Both the position numbers and the translations under genes were made by a program. From positions 1 to 64,000 of the forward strand of contig NZ_DJHF01000017.1 in NCBI RefSeq assembly GCF_002433005.1: a DNA stretch of 64,000 bases, in the 5' to 3' direction. The first letter of the stretch is position 1. Every line of letters starts with the position of its first letter. A model generated the notes under the pieces. The model was not told the DNA's origin, did no database searches, and was given only the letters and a program-made list of their open reading frames with translations. The DNA is from Acetomicrobium sp. UBA5826. GTDB taxonomy: Bacteria; Synergistota; Synergistia; Synergistales; Acetomicrobiaceae. Of this stretch, positions 52,042 through 60,282 are shown one piece after another.

Positions 52042-52362
52042 ATGAGTTTGACTTATGCTATTGTAGAAACCGGTGGGAAGCAGTATCGTGTATCGCCTGG
52101 AGATGTGTTGAAAGTCGAGAAGCTGGAGGGACAACCAGGAGATACAGTGGAGCTTGATCGAGTTCTAATGATATCCGACGATCAGGAAGTAAAGGTGGGA
52201 CATCCGACTATTCCCGGTGCCAGCGTGGAAGCAACCATTAAGAATCACGGCAAAGACAAAAAAGTCATCGTCTTCAAATTCAAAAACAAAACTAATTATC
52301 AAAGGTTCAAAGGCCACCGTCAGCCCTACTCGGAAATCGAGATCTTGTCCGTGAAGTATTAA
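52042..52362 (+). CDS. rplU: 50S ribosomal protein L21
   Basis: The 106-residue protein is L21, which binds 23S rRNA: TYAIVETGGKQYRVSPGDVL at the start, then VELDRVLMISDDQ, and FKFKNKTNYQRFKGHRQPYSEIEIL at the end. ATG 52042 follows GAGAGGAGGT. First gene of the L21-Prp-L27-Obg cluster, a very conserved order. Confidence 0.97.
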   Translation: MSLTYAIVETGGKQYRVSPGDVLKVEKLEGQPGDTVELDRVLMISDDQEVKVGHPTIPGASVEATIKNHGKDKKVIVFKFKNKTNYQRFKGHRQPYSEIEILSVKY

Positions 52363-52402
52363 CTTATCTAAATATAGTGAAGTATTTCAGATTTCGGTAA
52401 GA

Positions 52403-52738
52403 ATGATTAAAATTAGTATAGGGATAGGGAAAAAAGGGCCATTATCGGTTGAAGCCAGAGGACACAGCGGATATGCTCAAAAGGGAGAAGATGTCGTTTG
52501 CGCAGCAGTGTCGACCTTGATGCATGCCCTCCTTTTAGGGCTAAAAGAGGTCGTCGAAGCTAAAGATGTAGTTTTCGATATCCAAGATGACGTACCTTTG
52601 TTTTTCCTCTCTTGGAACAAAGGTACCCTTGAAGATCCAAAGGCGAAGGCGGTAATAGAAACAGTGCTGGGCAGCTTAAGGTCCATTGCCCATTCCTATC
52701 CCGGGTATGTGCAAATTGTGGAGGTGAGTATAAATTGA
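52403..52738 (+). CDS. prp: Ribosomal-processing cysteine protease Prp
   Basis: Prp trims the N-terminal extension of L27. The 111-residue protein has the signature RGHSGYAQKGEDVVCAAVSTL, with predicted catalytic His21 and Cys33, matching the spacing known from the Staphylococcus enzyme. Its stop overlaps the TTG start of rpmA (TTGA at 52735-52738). The rpmA product indeed has the cleavable extension, so enzyme and substrate are encoded side by side. Confidence 0.94.
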   Translation: MIKISIGIGKKGPLSVEARGHSGYAQKGEDVVCAAVSTLMHALLLGLKEVVEAKDVVFDIQDDVPLFFLSWNKGTLEDPKAKAVIETVLGSLRSIAHSYPGYVQIVEVSIN

Positions 52739-53016
52739 TCAGGTTCGATATACAGTTGTTTGCGCACAAAAAGGGGCAGGGGAGCAGCCAAAACGGCAGA
52801 GACAGCATTAGCAAGAGGTTAGGAGTTAAAAGGTACGACGGGCAAGTCGTGGATGCCGGTAACATCATCATCCGCCAGCGCGGTACTAAAGTTCATCCCG
52901 GACAAAATGTAGGGCTCGGCAAGGATTATACTATTTTTGCTCTTAAAAAAGGAGTAGTTAAGTTCGAAAACAAAAGAAACAGAAAATACGTGAGCGTAAT
53001 TCCCGTTGAAGAATAG
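52735..53016 (+). CDS. rpmA: 50S ribosomal protein L27 with cleavable N-terminal extension
   Basis: The 93-residue L27 starts MIRFDIQLFAHKKGQGSSQN. The first nine residues form the Prp-type extension, with predicted cleavage after Phe9 to expose the AHKKG terminus that reaches the peptidyl-transferase centre. The body has KRYDGQVVDAGNIIIRQRGT and HPGQNVGLGKDYTIFALKKG. TTG start (52735) overlaps the prp stop, with GGAGGTGAG ahead. Confidence 0.96.
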   Translation: MIRFDIQLFAHKKGQGSSQNGRDSISKRLGVKRYDGQVVDAGNIIIRQRGTKVHPGQNVGLGKDYTIFALKKGVVKFENKRNRKYVSVIPVEE

Positions 53017-53041
53017 GATAAAATAGGTTTGACAAATACGC

Positions 53042-53074
53042 GAATAGGGGCCTTGTCATGTCAGGTCCCTATTC
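53042..53074 (+). terminator. Hairpin between rpmA and obg
   Basis: GAATAGGGGCCT (53042-53053) pairs with AGGTCCCTATTC (53063-53074) over 12 bp including one G-T pair, followed by TATTATTA. It probably lowers read-through from the ribosomal genes into obg. No separate obg promoter with both boxes is evident, although TTGACA occurs just upstream. Confidence 0.7.
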
Positions 53075-53095
53075 TATTATTACGGGTGATGTAAA

Positions 53096-54385
53096 TTGAA
53101 GTTTATCGATAGAGCGGAAATTATTGTTCATGCCGGTCATGGCGGCAAGGGATGCATGAGTTTCAGGAGGGAAAAATACGTCCCTAAAGGTGGCCCCGAT
53201 GGCGGAAACGGAGGAAGAGGGGGAAACGTTTACATAAAAGCCTCTGACAAAATTCAAACCCTCGAAGATTTTACCTACAAAACCCAGTTTAAAGCTCAAT
53301 CAGGCCAAGATGGAAGAAAGAGAAATCAGTCCGGCAAGGATGGAGAGGATCTAATAATAGAAGTTCCCTGTGGGACGATCGTTTGGGACGCAGAGAGCGG
53401 CGAGCCCTTGGGTGACTTGGTAGATCCTAGCGACAGCTTGTTAGTTGCCCTTGGAGGAAGAGGGGGAAGAGGAAATGCTGCTTTTTCGACGCCTGTCAAC
53501 CAAGCTCCCCGCTTTTCCGAAAAAGGGGAAGAGGGTCAAACAAAACATCTTATATTAGAACTAAAGATACTTGCCGACGTGGCGATAATAGGGCTTCCGA
53601 ATGTGGGAAAATCCAGTTTGTTGGCTAGTTTATCAAATGCGAAGCCTAAAATTGCCGATTATCCTTTTACAACCATAAATCCCAACCTTGGCGTTATACA
53701 GGAAGGTGATTTTCGCATAACTTTGGCGGATATTCCGGGGTTGATAGAAGGCGCATCGGAAAACAAGGGATTAGGTCTCTTGTTCTTGAGGCATATAGAG
53801 CGAAGTCGTTTCATATTACATGTTTTGGACGTATCATCTCATTCGATCGACAACATAGAAGAACAATGGATAATTCTTCGTGAGGAGATTTCAAAATATA
53901 ACGATCAAATACTCAAAAAACCTTCTTTGCTGGTGGCCAACAAAACGGACCTGATTGATGACGCCTCTTTTTTGGATCAGGTTGCAAAATGGGCCGAGAA
54001 GTCAAAGCAAGAGATTTGCTTTACAAGCACTATAACGGGAAAAGGAATAAAAGAACTGGCAGAGCTGTTATTACAGAAACTTTCGAAATTAACCCCCGAC
54101 AACAGGAGGCTTTATCCCCTAAAACATGCCACCAAGTCAGAATTTTACCGCGATTCAGACATAAGGATAGAGATCCTTGCAGAAGGAAAATATAAAGTCA
54201 TCAGTCCATATCTTGAAGAACTAGTAAAACGATATGACTTTGGCCAAGAAGAGGCGATTTTGCGTTTCGGTAAGATCATTGCCAGATTAGGAGTAGAGGA
54301 ATTGCTGGACAAGATGGGAGCAAAAGAAGGAGATACCGTTTGCATAGGTGATTTGGAGTTCGAATATGAACCCGATGTCAAATGA
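53096..54385 (+). CDS. obg: GTPase Obg (CgtA)
   Basis: This 429-residue ribosome-assembly GTPase has an N-terminal glycine-rich Obg fold (HGGKGCMSFRREKYVPKGGPDGGNGGRGG). The G domain has VAIIGLPNVGKSSLLASLSNAKPKIADYPFTT and DIPGLIEGAS, with NKTDLID as G4, and a C-terminal OCT domain runs from about residue 345. Translation probably starts at TTG 53096, matching the family's first residues. The extra C-terminal OCT domain is typical of Gram-positive and some other phyla. Confidence 0.96.
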   Translation: MKFIDRAEIIVHAGHGGKGCMSFRREKYVPKGGPDGGNGGRGGNVYIKASDKIQTLEDFTYKTQFKAQSGQDGRKRNQSGKDGEDLIIEVPCGTIVWDAESGEPLGDLVDPSDSLLVALGGRGGRGNAAFSTPVNQAPRFSEKGEEGQTKHLILELKILADVAIIGLPNVGKSSLLASLSNAKPKIADYPFTTINPNLGVIQEGDFRITLADIPGLIEGASENKGLGLLFLRHIERSRFILHVLDVSSHSIDNIEEQWIILREEISKYNDQILKKPSLLVANKTDLIDDASFLDQVAKWAEKSKQEICFTSTITGKGIKELAELLLQKLSKLTPDNRRLYPLKHATKSEFYRDSDIRIEILAEGKYKVISPYLEELVKRYDFGQEEAILRFGKIIARLGVEELLDKMGAKEGDTVCIGDLEFEYEPDVK

Positions 54386-54435
54386 TCGACGAAGAAAGGG
54401 GAGATATGGTCTTGCCTCAGAGGCGATCCAATTTT

Positions 54436-55050
54436 ATGAGCAGACTTAAAGTTGGCATCATGGGAGGCACCTTTGATCCCATTCATTTCGGGCATTTGGT
54501 TATTGCAGAAGAGGCCTATATATCGCTCAACCTGTCAGAGGTGATATTTGTACCAACGGGCAATCCTCCCCATAAAAACAATAAAATGATAACGTCTGCA
54601 GAAGATCGCTATATCATGACCTGTATGGCCATAGTCGATAATCCTCATTTTAAAATATCTAAAATTGAGATCGAACGCGGAGGACCATCGCATACCATTG
54701 ACACGTTAAGGGAAATGAGACATTGGTATTTGCCGAGGGAGGTAGAATTTTTTTTCATAACAGGCATCGATGCCGTATTGCAAATGCCTTTATGGAAGGA
54801 ACCTTACGAGATCGCTCGCGTTGCCCATATAGTTGCAGCTTCAAGGCCGGGTTACAATGTCTCGCAATTGGAGTCATTGCCGGAGGAGATAAAGCGGGCA
54901 GTGATACCGCTGGAAATACCGCTGCTTGCCATATCGAGCACAGAAATAAGAAGACGTGTCGCGGCAGGGCAGAGCATAAGATATTTTTTGCCCTGGACCG
55001 TGGAGCATTTTATATATAAGAGAAACCTTTATTCATTAGAGGGAAGGTGA
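54436..55050 (+). CDS. nadD: Nicotinate-nucleotide adenylyltransferase NadD
   Basis: NadD adenylates nicotinate mononucleotide in NAD synthesis. The 204-residue protein has the nucleotidyltransferase start VGIMGGTFDPIHFGHLVIAE, FVPTGNPPHK and the late ISSTEIRRRVAAG. The ATG at 54436 gives the family N-terminus; ATG 54382 overlaps the obg stop as ATGA, and ATG 54406 has GGGGAG but too close. The true start may be upstream, adding ten to eighteen residues. Confidence 0.93.
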   Translation: MSRLKVGIMGGTFDPIHFGHLVIAEEAYISLNLSEVIFVPTGNPPHKNNKMITSAEDRYIMTCMAIVDNPHFKISKIEIERGGPSHTIDTLREMRHWYLPREVEFFFITGIDAVLQMPLWKEPYEIARVAHIVAASRPGYNVSQLESLPEEIKRAVIPLEIPLLAISSTEIRRRVAAGQSIRYFLPWTVEHFIYKRNLYSLEGR

Positions 55051-55056
55051 CCTCAT

Positions 55057-56331
55057 TTGACGAAATTGAAGCTCGCACTTTTGATAATGGCTATGGTCGT
55101 TGCAACCGTAGGAGGAGCTTACGTTCGTCTATACGGCTATTTTTCGCCTAAAGTAGAGTCAATAAAAGAGAGCGTTCAACACGACGAAAAAACGGGGAAG
55201 ATAAATATTTGCATAGTAGGCAAAGACAACACCGAAGATTCCCATCGTGCCGATACGATCCTCTTCACTACGCTGGATCTTGACAATAAGACAGTTCAAG
55301 TTTTATCCATCCCCAGAGACACCAGGGTCCAAATTCCTGGTCGCGGTTGGGATAAGATCAATCATGCCTATCCCTATGGGGGGATAGAACTACTGAATAG
55401 AACGCTCATAAACTACCTAGGAATGCCAATCCATTATTATATCGAATTGGACTATAGCTCCTTTCCGAAGATAGTAGACCTGTTGGGAGGAGTCGATATA
55501 TACGTCGAAAAAAGGCTTAAATATGTCGATAAAGCAGGTGGCCTCTACATAGATATCCCTCAGGGTTTACAACACATGGATGGAGAAACTGCATTAAAGT
55601 TCGTTAGATTTAGACATGACGCATTAGGCGATATAGGGAGGATTAAAAGACAACAACAATTCATGAAGGCACTGCTTCAAAAGATCGCCAATCAAGCCGT
55701 TAGCACGAAAATGCCAACGTTTTTGAAGGAAATATTACAGGCACTTCAGACTGATTTGCCGGCCGAAGAGGCACTTAAACTGGCAATGTACTTCAGAGAC
55801 ATGCCACCACAGAATATAAGATTTTTCACGCTGCCAGGCAAGCCCGCTGTTTTATCTGGCGTCAGCTACTGGCTGGGCGATGTAAACAGAGCTTTAGCGA
55901 TGCTTTCAGCTCCAATAAACGAAGAAGAACAAGAAGATGGCAATGCGATGAAAGATATGGCCACATCACCCGAGAAATTGATAGAAGAGGGTAAAGAGCA
56001 AATCGACAGAAATACGATAGCTCGAAATATTACTTGTAGGGTAGCTGTATTAAATGGTGATGGGACCGCAGGACTAGCAAATCAATTCGCAGCCGCATTA
56101 CAACGGTATGGTATCGATATAGCATATAAAAGTAATGCCCGACACTTCGACTATCACTATACATCTATATTGTATCCAAGGAATCTCGAGAGGGAATCGA
56201 AGATGCTCGGTCAGTTGCTTGGCATTTCCGACGCTCTGGTAAAGCCAAGCGATAGCACAACCACACCTACAATCATTATAGGACATGATTACAAGTCCAT
56301 CCTCGCAAGGCTGGAGAGCGGTTTGAGGTAA
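55057..56331 (+). CDS. LytR-CpsA-Psr (LCP) family protein with LytR_C domain
   Basis: The 424-residue membrane protein has one N-terminal helix (residues 5-25). The LCP domain carries DTILFTTLD, VLSIPRDTRVQIPG (key Arg), DKINHAYPYGG, and DGETALKFVRFRHDALGDIGRIKRQQ. The LytR_C-like tail has CRVAVLNGDGTAGLANQFAAAL. LCP enzymes attach glycopolymers to the cell wall. TTG 55057 behind GGGAAGGTGA. Here it lies between nadD and rsfS, a placement seen in several phyla. Confidence 0.93.
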   Translation: MTKLKLALLIMAMVVATVGGAYVRLYGYFSPKVESIKESVQHDEKTGKINICIVGKDNTEDSHRADTILFTTLDLDNKTVQVLSIPRDTRVQIPGRGWDKINHAYPYGGIELLNRTLINYLGMPIHYYIELDYSSFPKIVDLLGGVDIYVEKRLKYVDKAGGLYIDIPQGLQHMDGETALKFVRFRHDALGDIGRIKRQQQFMKALLQKIANQAVSTKMPTFLKEILQALQTDLPAEEALKLAMYFRDMPPQNIRFFTLPGKPAVLSGVSYWLGDVNRALAMLSAPINEEEQEDGNAMKDMATSPEKLIEEGKEQIDRNTIARNITCRVAVLNGDGTAGLANQFAAALQRYGIDIAYKSNARHFDYHYTSILYPRNLERESKMLGQLLGISDALVKPSDSTTTPTIIIGHDYKSILARLESGLR

Positions 56332-56412
56332 AGGCTGTATGTAGTAAGCTGGATAAAGATGAGGTATAATAAAAATTAAAGAATGGTGACAAATTTATTT
56401 AAGGAGGGGTGA

Positions 56413-56805
56413 TTGGACATCAGCAAGGCGAGCGAAGGTGCAATGGAAAAATACGGATGGATTGCAAAGGTTTTAGCCTCCAAGAAAGCCCAAGATATTA
56501 TTTCTATAGATATCAGCGAGGTTTCCGGGTTCGCCGATATCTTTTTCATCTCAAACAGCAATTCAGAGAGCCATATGAAAGCCCTTTTAGATGTCATAAC
56601 GGATGCGCTGGATGAACGCCAAATTACTTATGCAGTCGAAGGCAGAGACAGTAACTTGTGGCGTTTGATAGATTGCGGCGACGTAATCATTCACATCTTC
56701 AGTCAGGAAGGACGAAAATTTTACGACTTGGAGCGCATCTGGGGAGATGTACCTATACTACATTACGACGAAGACGGAGAACCTGTAGCGGTACTTAACG
56801 CATAG
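56413..56805 (+). CDS. rsfS: Ribosomal silencing factor RsfS
   Basis: RsfS binds L14 on the large subunit and blocks subunit joining in starved cells. The 130-residue protein has the DUF143 features IAKVLASKKAQDIISIDISE, DIFFISNSNSESHMKALLD and GDVIIHIFSQEGRKFYDLERIWGD. TTG 56413 has AAGGAGGGGTGA directly ahead. Last gene before the strong terminator at 56892-56938. Confidence 0.94.
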   Translation: MDISKASEGAMEKYGWIAKVLASKKAQDIISIDISEVSGFADIFFISNSNSESHMKALLDVITDALDERQITYAVEGRDSNLWRLIDCGDVIIHIFSQEGRKFYDLERIWGDVPILHYDEDGEPVAVLNA

Positions 56806-56811
56806 AAAGCA

Positions 56812-56865
56812 ATATTAAATATCAATATTATTATTATTAAATATCAAGCAGTAATAATATTAGCA
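56812..56865. repeat. AT-rich short repeats after rsfS
   Basis: ATTAAATATCA appears twice around an ATTATTATT tract. A simple-sequence region without coding potential; the rest of the 250-bp gap up to tpiA holds only the terminator. Confidence 0.4.
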
Positions 56866-56891
56866 AGCATTAACTTCTGCTATAGGCAAGT

Positions 56892-56938
56892 AACACATAA
56901 GACCAGGATCAGAAAAAGAGCACCTGGTCTTATGTGTT
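56892..56938 (+). terminator. Intrinsic terminator of the ribosomal/obg operon
   Basis: Arms AACACATAAGACCAGG (56892-56907) and CCTGGTCTTATGTGTT (56923-56938) pair perfectly over 16 bp around a 15-nt loop and end in a T-run. It may serve the convergent tpiA transcript as well, although no T-run follows in that direction. Confidence 0.9.
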
Positions 56939-57055
56939 TTTCATAGTGTCCTATAATGTATCTTATGTTACATTGGATCGAAATTCAAAGCTTTTATCAA
57001 GGGTTATAAATCAAAACTAAATCTGCTCTATCATAATCACCGCTCATATTCATGT

Positions 57056-57865
57056 TTACTGTAGAGCTTCGATCGTGTTTCTTGCAATTCCCAAAAAGCT
57101 TCCAACGTCTAATGACGCGCCGCCAATCAAAGCACCATCAATATCTTTCTGTTCCATCAAACCCTTTGCATTATCGGGTTTTACGCTTCCGCCATATAGG
57201 ATTCGAATGCCCTTGGCAGCTGTGGAACCAAACCTTTCTTCGATAAATTTTCTTATATATGCACATACGCTTTGAGCATCCTCATCGCTGGCCTTACGGC
57301 CCGTTCCAATGGCCCAAACAGGCTCATAGGCTATAACTATATTGTCTTTGATATTTTCGTACTCTCTGAGGCCTCTCAAAGCCTCCTCCAGCTGTCTTTT
57401 AACTACGGATTCGGTAATTCCCTCATCCCTTTCCTCGAGCGTCTCCCCAACGCACAGCACGGGCTTTAGTCCTATCTCTAAAGCTTTGATCATCTTCTTC
57501 CCGATCGTCTCGTCCGATTCGCCAAATATGTGACGCCTTTCACTATGTCCAAGGATCACATATTTACACCCTACTTCCATTAACATTTCCCCGGCTATTT
57601 CGCCTGTAAAGGCTCCGCTATCCTCCCAATGCATGTTTTGAGCACCCAAGGAAAGGGAGATATCCGCCGAAGCAATTTCTCTACCAGCGGTCTCTAAACT
57701 GACGAAGGGCGGGAATATACCGAGTTCTACTTTGTTTTCTTTTAAAAACCCTTTAAGAGACGTATCTTTTGCTATAGCTGCAAAAAGCTCGACGATAAAT
57801 TCCTTCGTCTCCTTGGGTCCTTTGTGCATCTTCCAATTGCCTGCAAGAAAAGGAACTCTTCTCAT
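57056..57865 (-). CDS. tpiA: Triosephosphate isomerase
   Basis: The 269-residue glycolytic enzyme interconverts dihydroxyacetone phosphate and glyceraldehyde 3-phosphate. Motifs: AGNWKMHKG at the start (catalytic Lys), LGHSERRHIFGE (His), AYEPVWAIGTG (catalytic Glu) and LYGGSVKPDNAKG near the end. The family's usual length is about 250; a slightly long linker explains the rest. ATG 57865 lies behind AAGGAGG. Third gene of the gap-pgk-tpi operon, separated from pgk by an intercistronic hairpin. Confidence 0.97.
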   Translation of the reverse strand: MRRVPFLAGNWKMHKGPKETKEFIVELFAAIAKDTSLKGFLKENKVELGIFPPFVSLETAGREIASADISLSLGAQNMHWEDSGAFTGEIAGEMLMEVGCKYVILGHSERRHIFGESDETIGKKMIKALEIGLKPVLCVGETLEERDEGITESVVKRQLEEALRGLREYENIKDNIVIAYEPVWAIGTGRKASDEDAQSVCAYIRKFIEERFGSTAAKGIRILYGGSVKPDNAKGLMEQKDIDGALIGGASLDVGSFLGIARNTIEALQ

Positions 57866-57888
57866 GGTTGATCCTCCTTAATTAAAGT

Positions 57889-57917
57889 CAAGCGGAGCAC
57901 TTTTGGCGCTCCGCTTG
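57889..57917 (-). repeat. Hairpin between pgk and tpiA
   Basis: CAAGCGGAGC (57889-57898) and GCTCCGCTTG (57908-57917) form a 10-bp stem that extends inward on the minus strand with a G-T pair. No T-run follows, so it is more likely an RNA processing or stability element than a full terminator. Confidence 0.6.
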
Positions 57918-57943
57918 CGTGATCTTCCCTAATCTTCTAATTT

Positions 57944-59137
57944 TTATTCACCCAACAGGGGCTCGATACCGGGAAGCATCTTACCCTCCATAAACTCAAG
58001 GCTGGCTCCGCCTCCCGTGGAAACGTGAGACATTTGATCGGAAAATCCGAGCATATTCACGGCCGCAGCGGTGTCTCCCCCACCGACAACTGTGTGTCCG
58101 CCATTTTTAGTGACTTGTGCTACAGCAAATGCCACCTTTTCGGTACCGGCTCTGAAGGGCTCTAGTTCAAATACTCCCATAGGACCGTTCCAAAAAACTG
58201 TTTTTGCTTTGCCTATTATCTTGCTAAAATTATCAATGGACTTTGGTCCAATATCAAGGGCCATCATGTCCTCCGGTATTGGCGTCTCAAGATTTACGAC
58301 AGATGTCGGCACATCGGCTTTTACGTCTGGCGCTGCGACGGAATCAACGGGAAGATGAATCTCAACACCCCTGGAACGGGAAAGCTCAAGCATTTCCTTA
58401 GCATATTCCAGTTTTTCTACTTCACACAAAGATTTTCCTATTCCATATCCCCTAGCCTTTAGGAAGGTATATGCCATGCCTCCGCCTATGATGATGTGAT
58501 CAACCTTGGAAATGAGGTTCTCGATAACTCCTATTTTATCCGACACCTTGGCTCCCCCTAAGATAAGTACATAGGGATGAGCCGGATTGTCCCTTACAAG
58601 GCTGAGGGAATCGATTTCTCTTTTTACGAGAAAACCTGCAAAGGACGTCAGATAATCGACCACCCCACGTGTAGAAGCATGTGCTCTATGGGCAGCGCTA
58701 AAGGCATCCATTACGAAAACCTCAAAGGGCTTTGCAAGCTCTTTCGCAAAGCCGGGGTCATTTTTAGTCTCCCCCTTATAGAAACGTACATTTTCCAAGA
58801 CGAGCACTTCTTTTTGTTGCTGAGAGGCAACTGCGCGTGTTACTTCTTCGCCAATGCAATCTGGAATAAAAGTAACCTTCCATCCGGTCAATGTCTTTAA
58901 ATGCTCTGCTACGGGCTTAAGCGAGAACTGCGGATCCCGTCCCTCTTTAGGGCGACCTAAGTGGGATACCAGAGCGAGATGGGCTCCGCTATTTCTCAAA
59001 AACGTTAAAGTATCGAGGTGTGCTTTAATGCGCGTGTCATCGGTAACGACACCGTCCTTCATAGGCACATTAAAATCGACCCTGACTAGAACTTTTTTAC
59101 CTGATACGTCTTTGGAGTCTGGGATCCTCAATTTCAT
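57944..59137 (-). CDS. pgk: Phosphoglycerate kinase
   Basis: The 397-residue enzyme makes ATP from 1,3-bisphosphoglycerate. Motifs: VLVRVDFNVPMKDG, LVSHLGRPKEGRDP, DAFSAAHRAHAST, GGAKVSDKIGVIENL and the C-terminal VGGGDTAAAVNMLG. ATG 59137 follows AGGTGG; a TTG two codons earlier is the alternative. It starts 18 bp after gapA. Confidence 0.97.
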   Translation of the reverse strand: MKLRIPDSKDVSGKKVLVRVDFNVPMKDGVVTDDTRIKAHLDTLTFLRNSGAHLALVSHLGRPKEGRDPQFSLKPVAEHLKTLTGWKVTFIPDCIGEEVTRAVASQQQKEVLVLENVRFYKGETKNDPGFAKELAKPFEVFVMDAFSAAHRAHASTRGVVDYLTSFAGFLVKREIDSLSLVRDNPAHPYVLILGGAKVSDKIGVIENLISKVDHIIIGGGMAYTFLKARGYGIGKSLCEVEKLEYAKEMLELSRSRGVEIHLPVDSVAAPDVKADVPTSVVNLETPIPEDMMALDIGPKSIDNFSKIIGKAKTVFWNGPMGVFELEPFRAGTEKVAFAVAQVTKNGGHTVVGGGDTAAAVNMLGFSDQMSHVSTGGGASLEFMEGKMLPGIEPLLGE

Positions 59138-59155
59138 ATGCAACCACCTGCCTGA

Positions 59156-60169
59156 CTAGAGCGATTTTGCAACGTAGTTTGCCAAATCGACCAGCCTGCA
59201 GGAATAGCCCCATTCGTTGTCGTACCATGCAAAGACCTTAACCGTGCTGTCTATTGCCATCGTTTGATTGGGCATAAAAATAGCAGAATGGGGATCTCCT
59301 ATGAAGTCAGCGGACACCAAAGGACCGGGTTCGTAGGCGAGAATGCCTTTCAATTCTCCTTCCGCGTATTTTTTCATTGCTGCATTGATTTCTTCAACTG
59401 TTGCCGGTTTCTTTAATTCTGCAACCAGATCCACGATGGACACATCAGGCGTAGGAACGCGGAGCGCAATTCCGTTAAGCAATCCCTTCAATTCCGGAAT
59501 TACCTTGCCTATGGCCTTTGCTGCACCCGTAGATGTAGGAATTATAGAAAGGCCCGCAGCTCTGCCGCGAGCGGGGTCTTTTTTATGGGGGAAATCCAAA
59601 GTCACCTGGTCGTTCGTATAAGAATGCGCCGTAGTCATGAGCCCACGCAAAATACCGAATTCCTTGTGCAACACCTTAACTAAAGGAGCAAGGCAATTTG
59701 TGGTACAAGACGCATTGGAGATGATTACATGTTTGGTAGGATCATATTTATCTTCATTTACTCCCATTACTATTGTGATGTCTTCATTGCTGGCAGGTGC
59801 CGAAATTATTACCTTTTTAGCTCCTGCTGCCAAATGAGCTTTTGCCTTTTCTCCATCGGTGAATCGACCCGTAGATTCCACAACGACATCTACTCCGAGG
59901 TCCTTCCACGGAAGTTTGGAAGGGTCCGGCTCAGCGCACACCGTTATCTTATGCCCATCGATAATTATATAATCACCGTCCACTTTCACTTCGCCAGGAT
60001 AACGACGATGGACGGAATCATATTTGAAGAGATAGCCCAATATCTCCGGCGATGCCAAATCATTGACGGCAACTACCTCGCATTCTTTTTGGGCATTGTA
60101 TTGCATCAAAGCCCTCAAAAACAAACGTCCAATACGCCCAAAACCATTTATAGCTATTTTTTTTGTCAT
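59156..60169 (-). CDS. gapA: Glyceraldehyde-3-phosphate dehydrogenase, type I
   Basis: The 337-residue NAD-dependent enzyme has the Rossmann start KIAINGFGRIGRLFLRA, the catalytic cysteine motif SNASCTTNCLAP near residue 153, TAHSYTNDQ and WYDNEWGYSCRLVDL at the end. ATG 60169 lies behind GGGAGGTGGAG. The operon has a promoter at 60249-60277 and a leader carrying a TTGCAAC-N3-GTTG motif, so it can be expressed separately from whiA upstream. Confidence 0.97.
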   Translation of the reverse strand: MTKKIAINGFGRIGRLFLRALMQYNAQKECEVVAVNDLASPEILGYLFKYDSVHRRYPGEVKVDGDYIIIDGHKITVCAEPDPSKLPWKDLGVDVVVESTGRFTDGEKAKAHLAAGAKKVIISAPASNEDITIVMGVNEDKYDPTKHVIISNASCTTNCLAPLVKVLHKEFGILRGLMTTAHSYTNDQVTLDFPHKKDPARGRAAGLSIIPTSTGAAKAIGKVIPELKGLLNGIALRVPTPDVSIVDLVAELKKPATVEEINAAMKKYAEGELKGILAYEPGPLVSADFIGDPHSAIFMPNQTMAIDSTVKVFAWYDNEWGYSCRLVDLANYVAKSL

Positions 60170-60206
60170 AATACACTCCACCTCCCGTAAGCTTTAGAAG
60201 ATCAAC

Positions 60207-60223
60207 TTGCAACCTGGTTGTTC
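60207..60223. promoter_or_regulatory. Possible operator in the gapA leader
   Basis: TTGCAAC-CTG-GTTGTTC shares its left arm and part of its right arm with the perfect palindrome upstream of the modA-like gene. It lies downstream of the gapA -10 box, a position suited to a repressor. Evidence is only the motif match. Confidence 0.35.
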
Positions 60224-60248
60224 GAAATTAGGTGCAACTTATATTATA

Positions 60249-60277
60249 TTTTAACAGCCGTGATGGGTTATTACAAA
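60249..60277 (-). promoter_or_regulatory. Promoter of the gapA-pgk-tpiA operon
   Basis: On the minus strand TTGTAA (60272-60277) and TAAAAT (60249-60254) are 17 bp apart, between the whiA stop and gapA. Confidence 0.6.
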
Positions 60278-60282
60278 TCGAA

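Noticed and set aside
54382..54435. nadD start overlapping the obg stop
   Set aside because: The added 18 residues do not resemble the family and the ATG lacks a ribosome site; kept as an alternative only.
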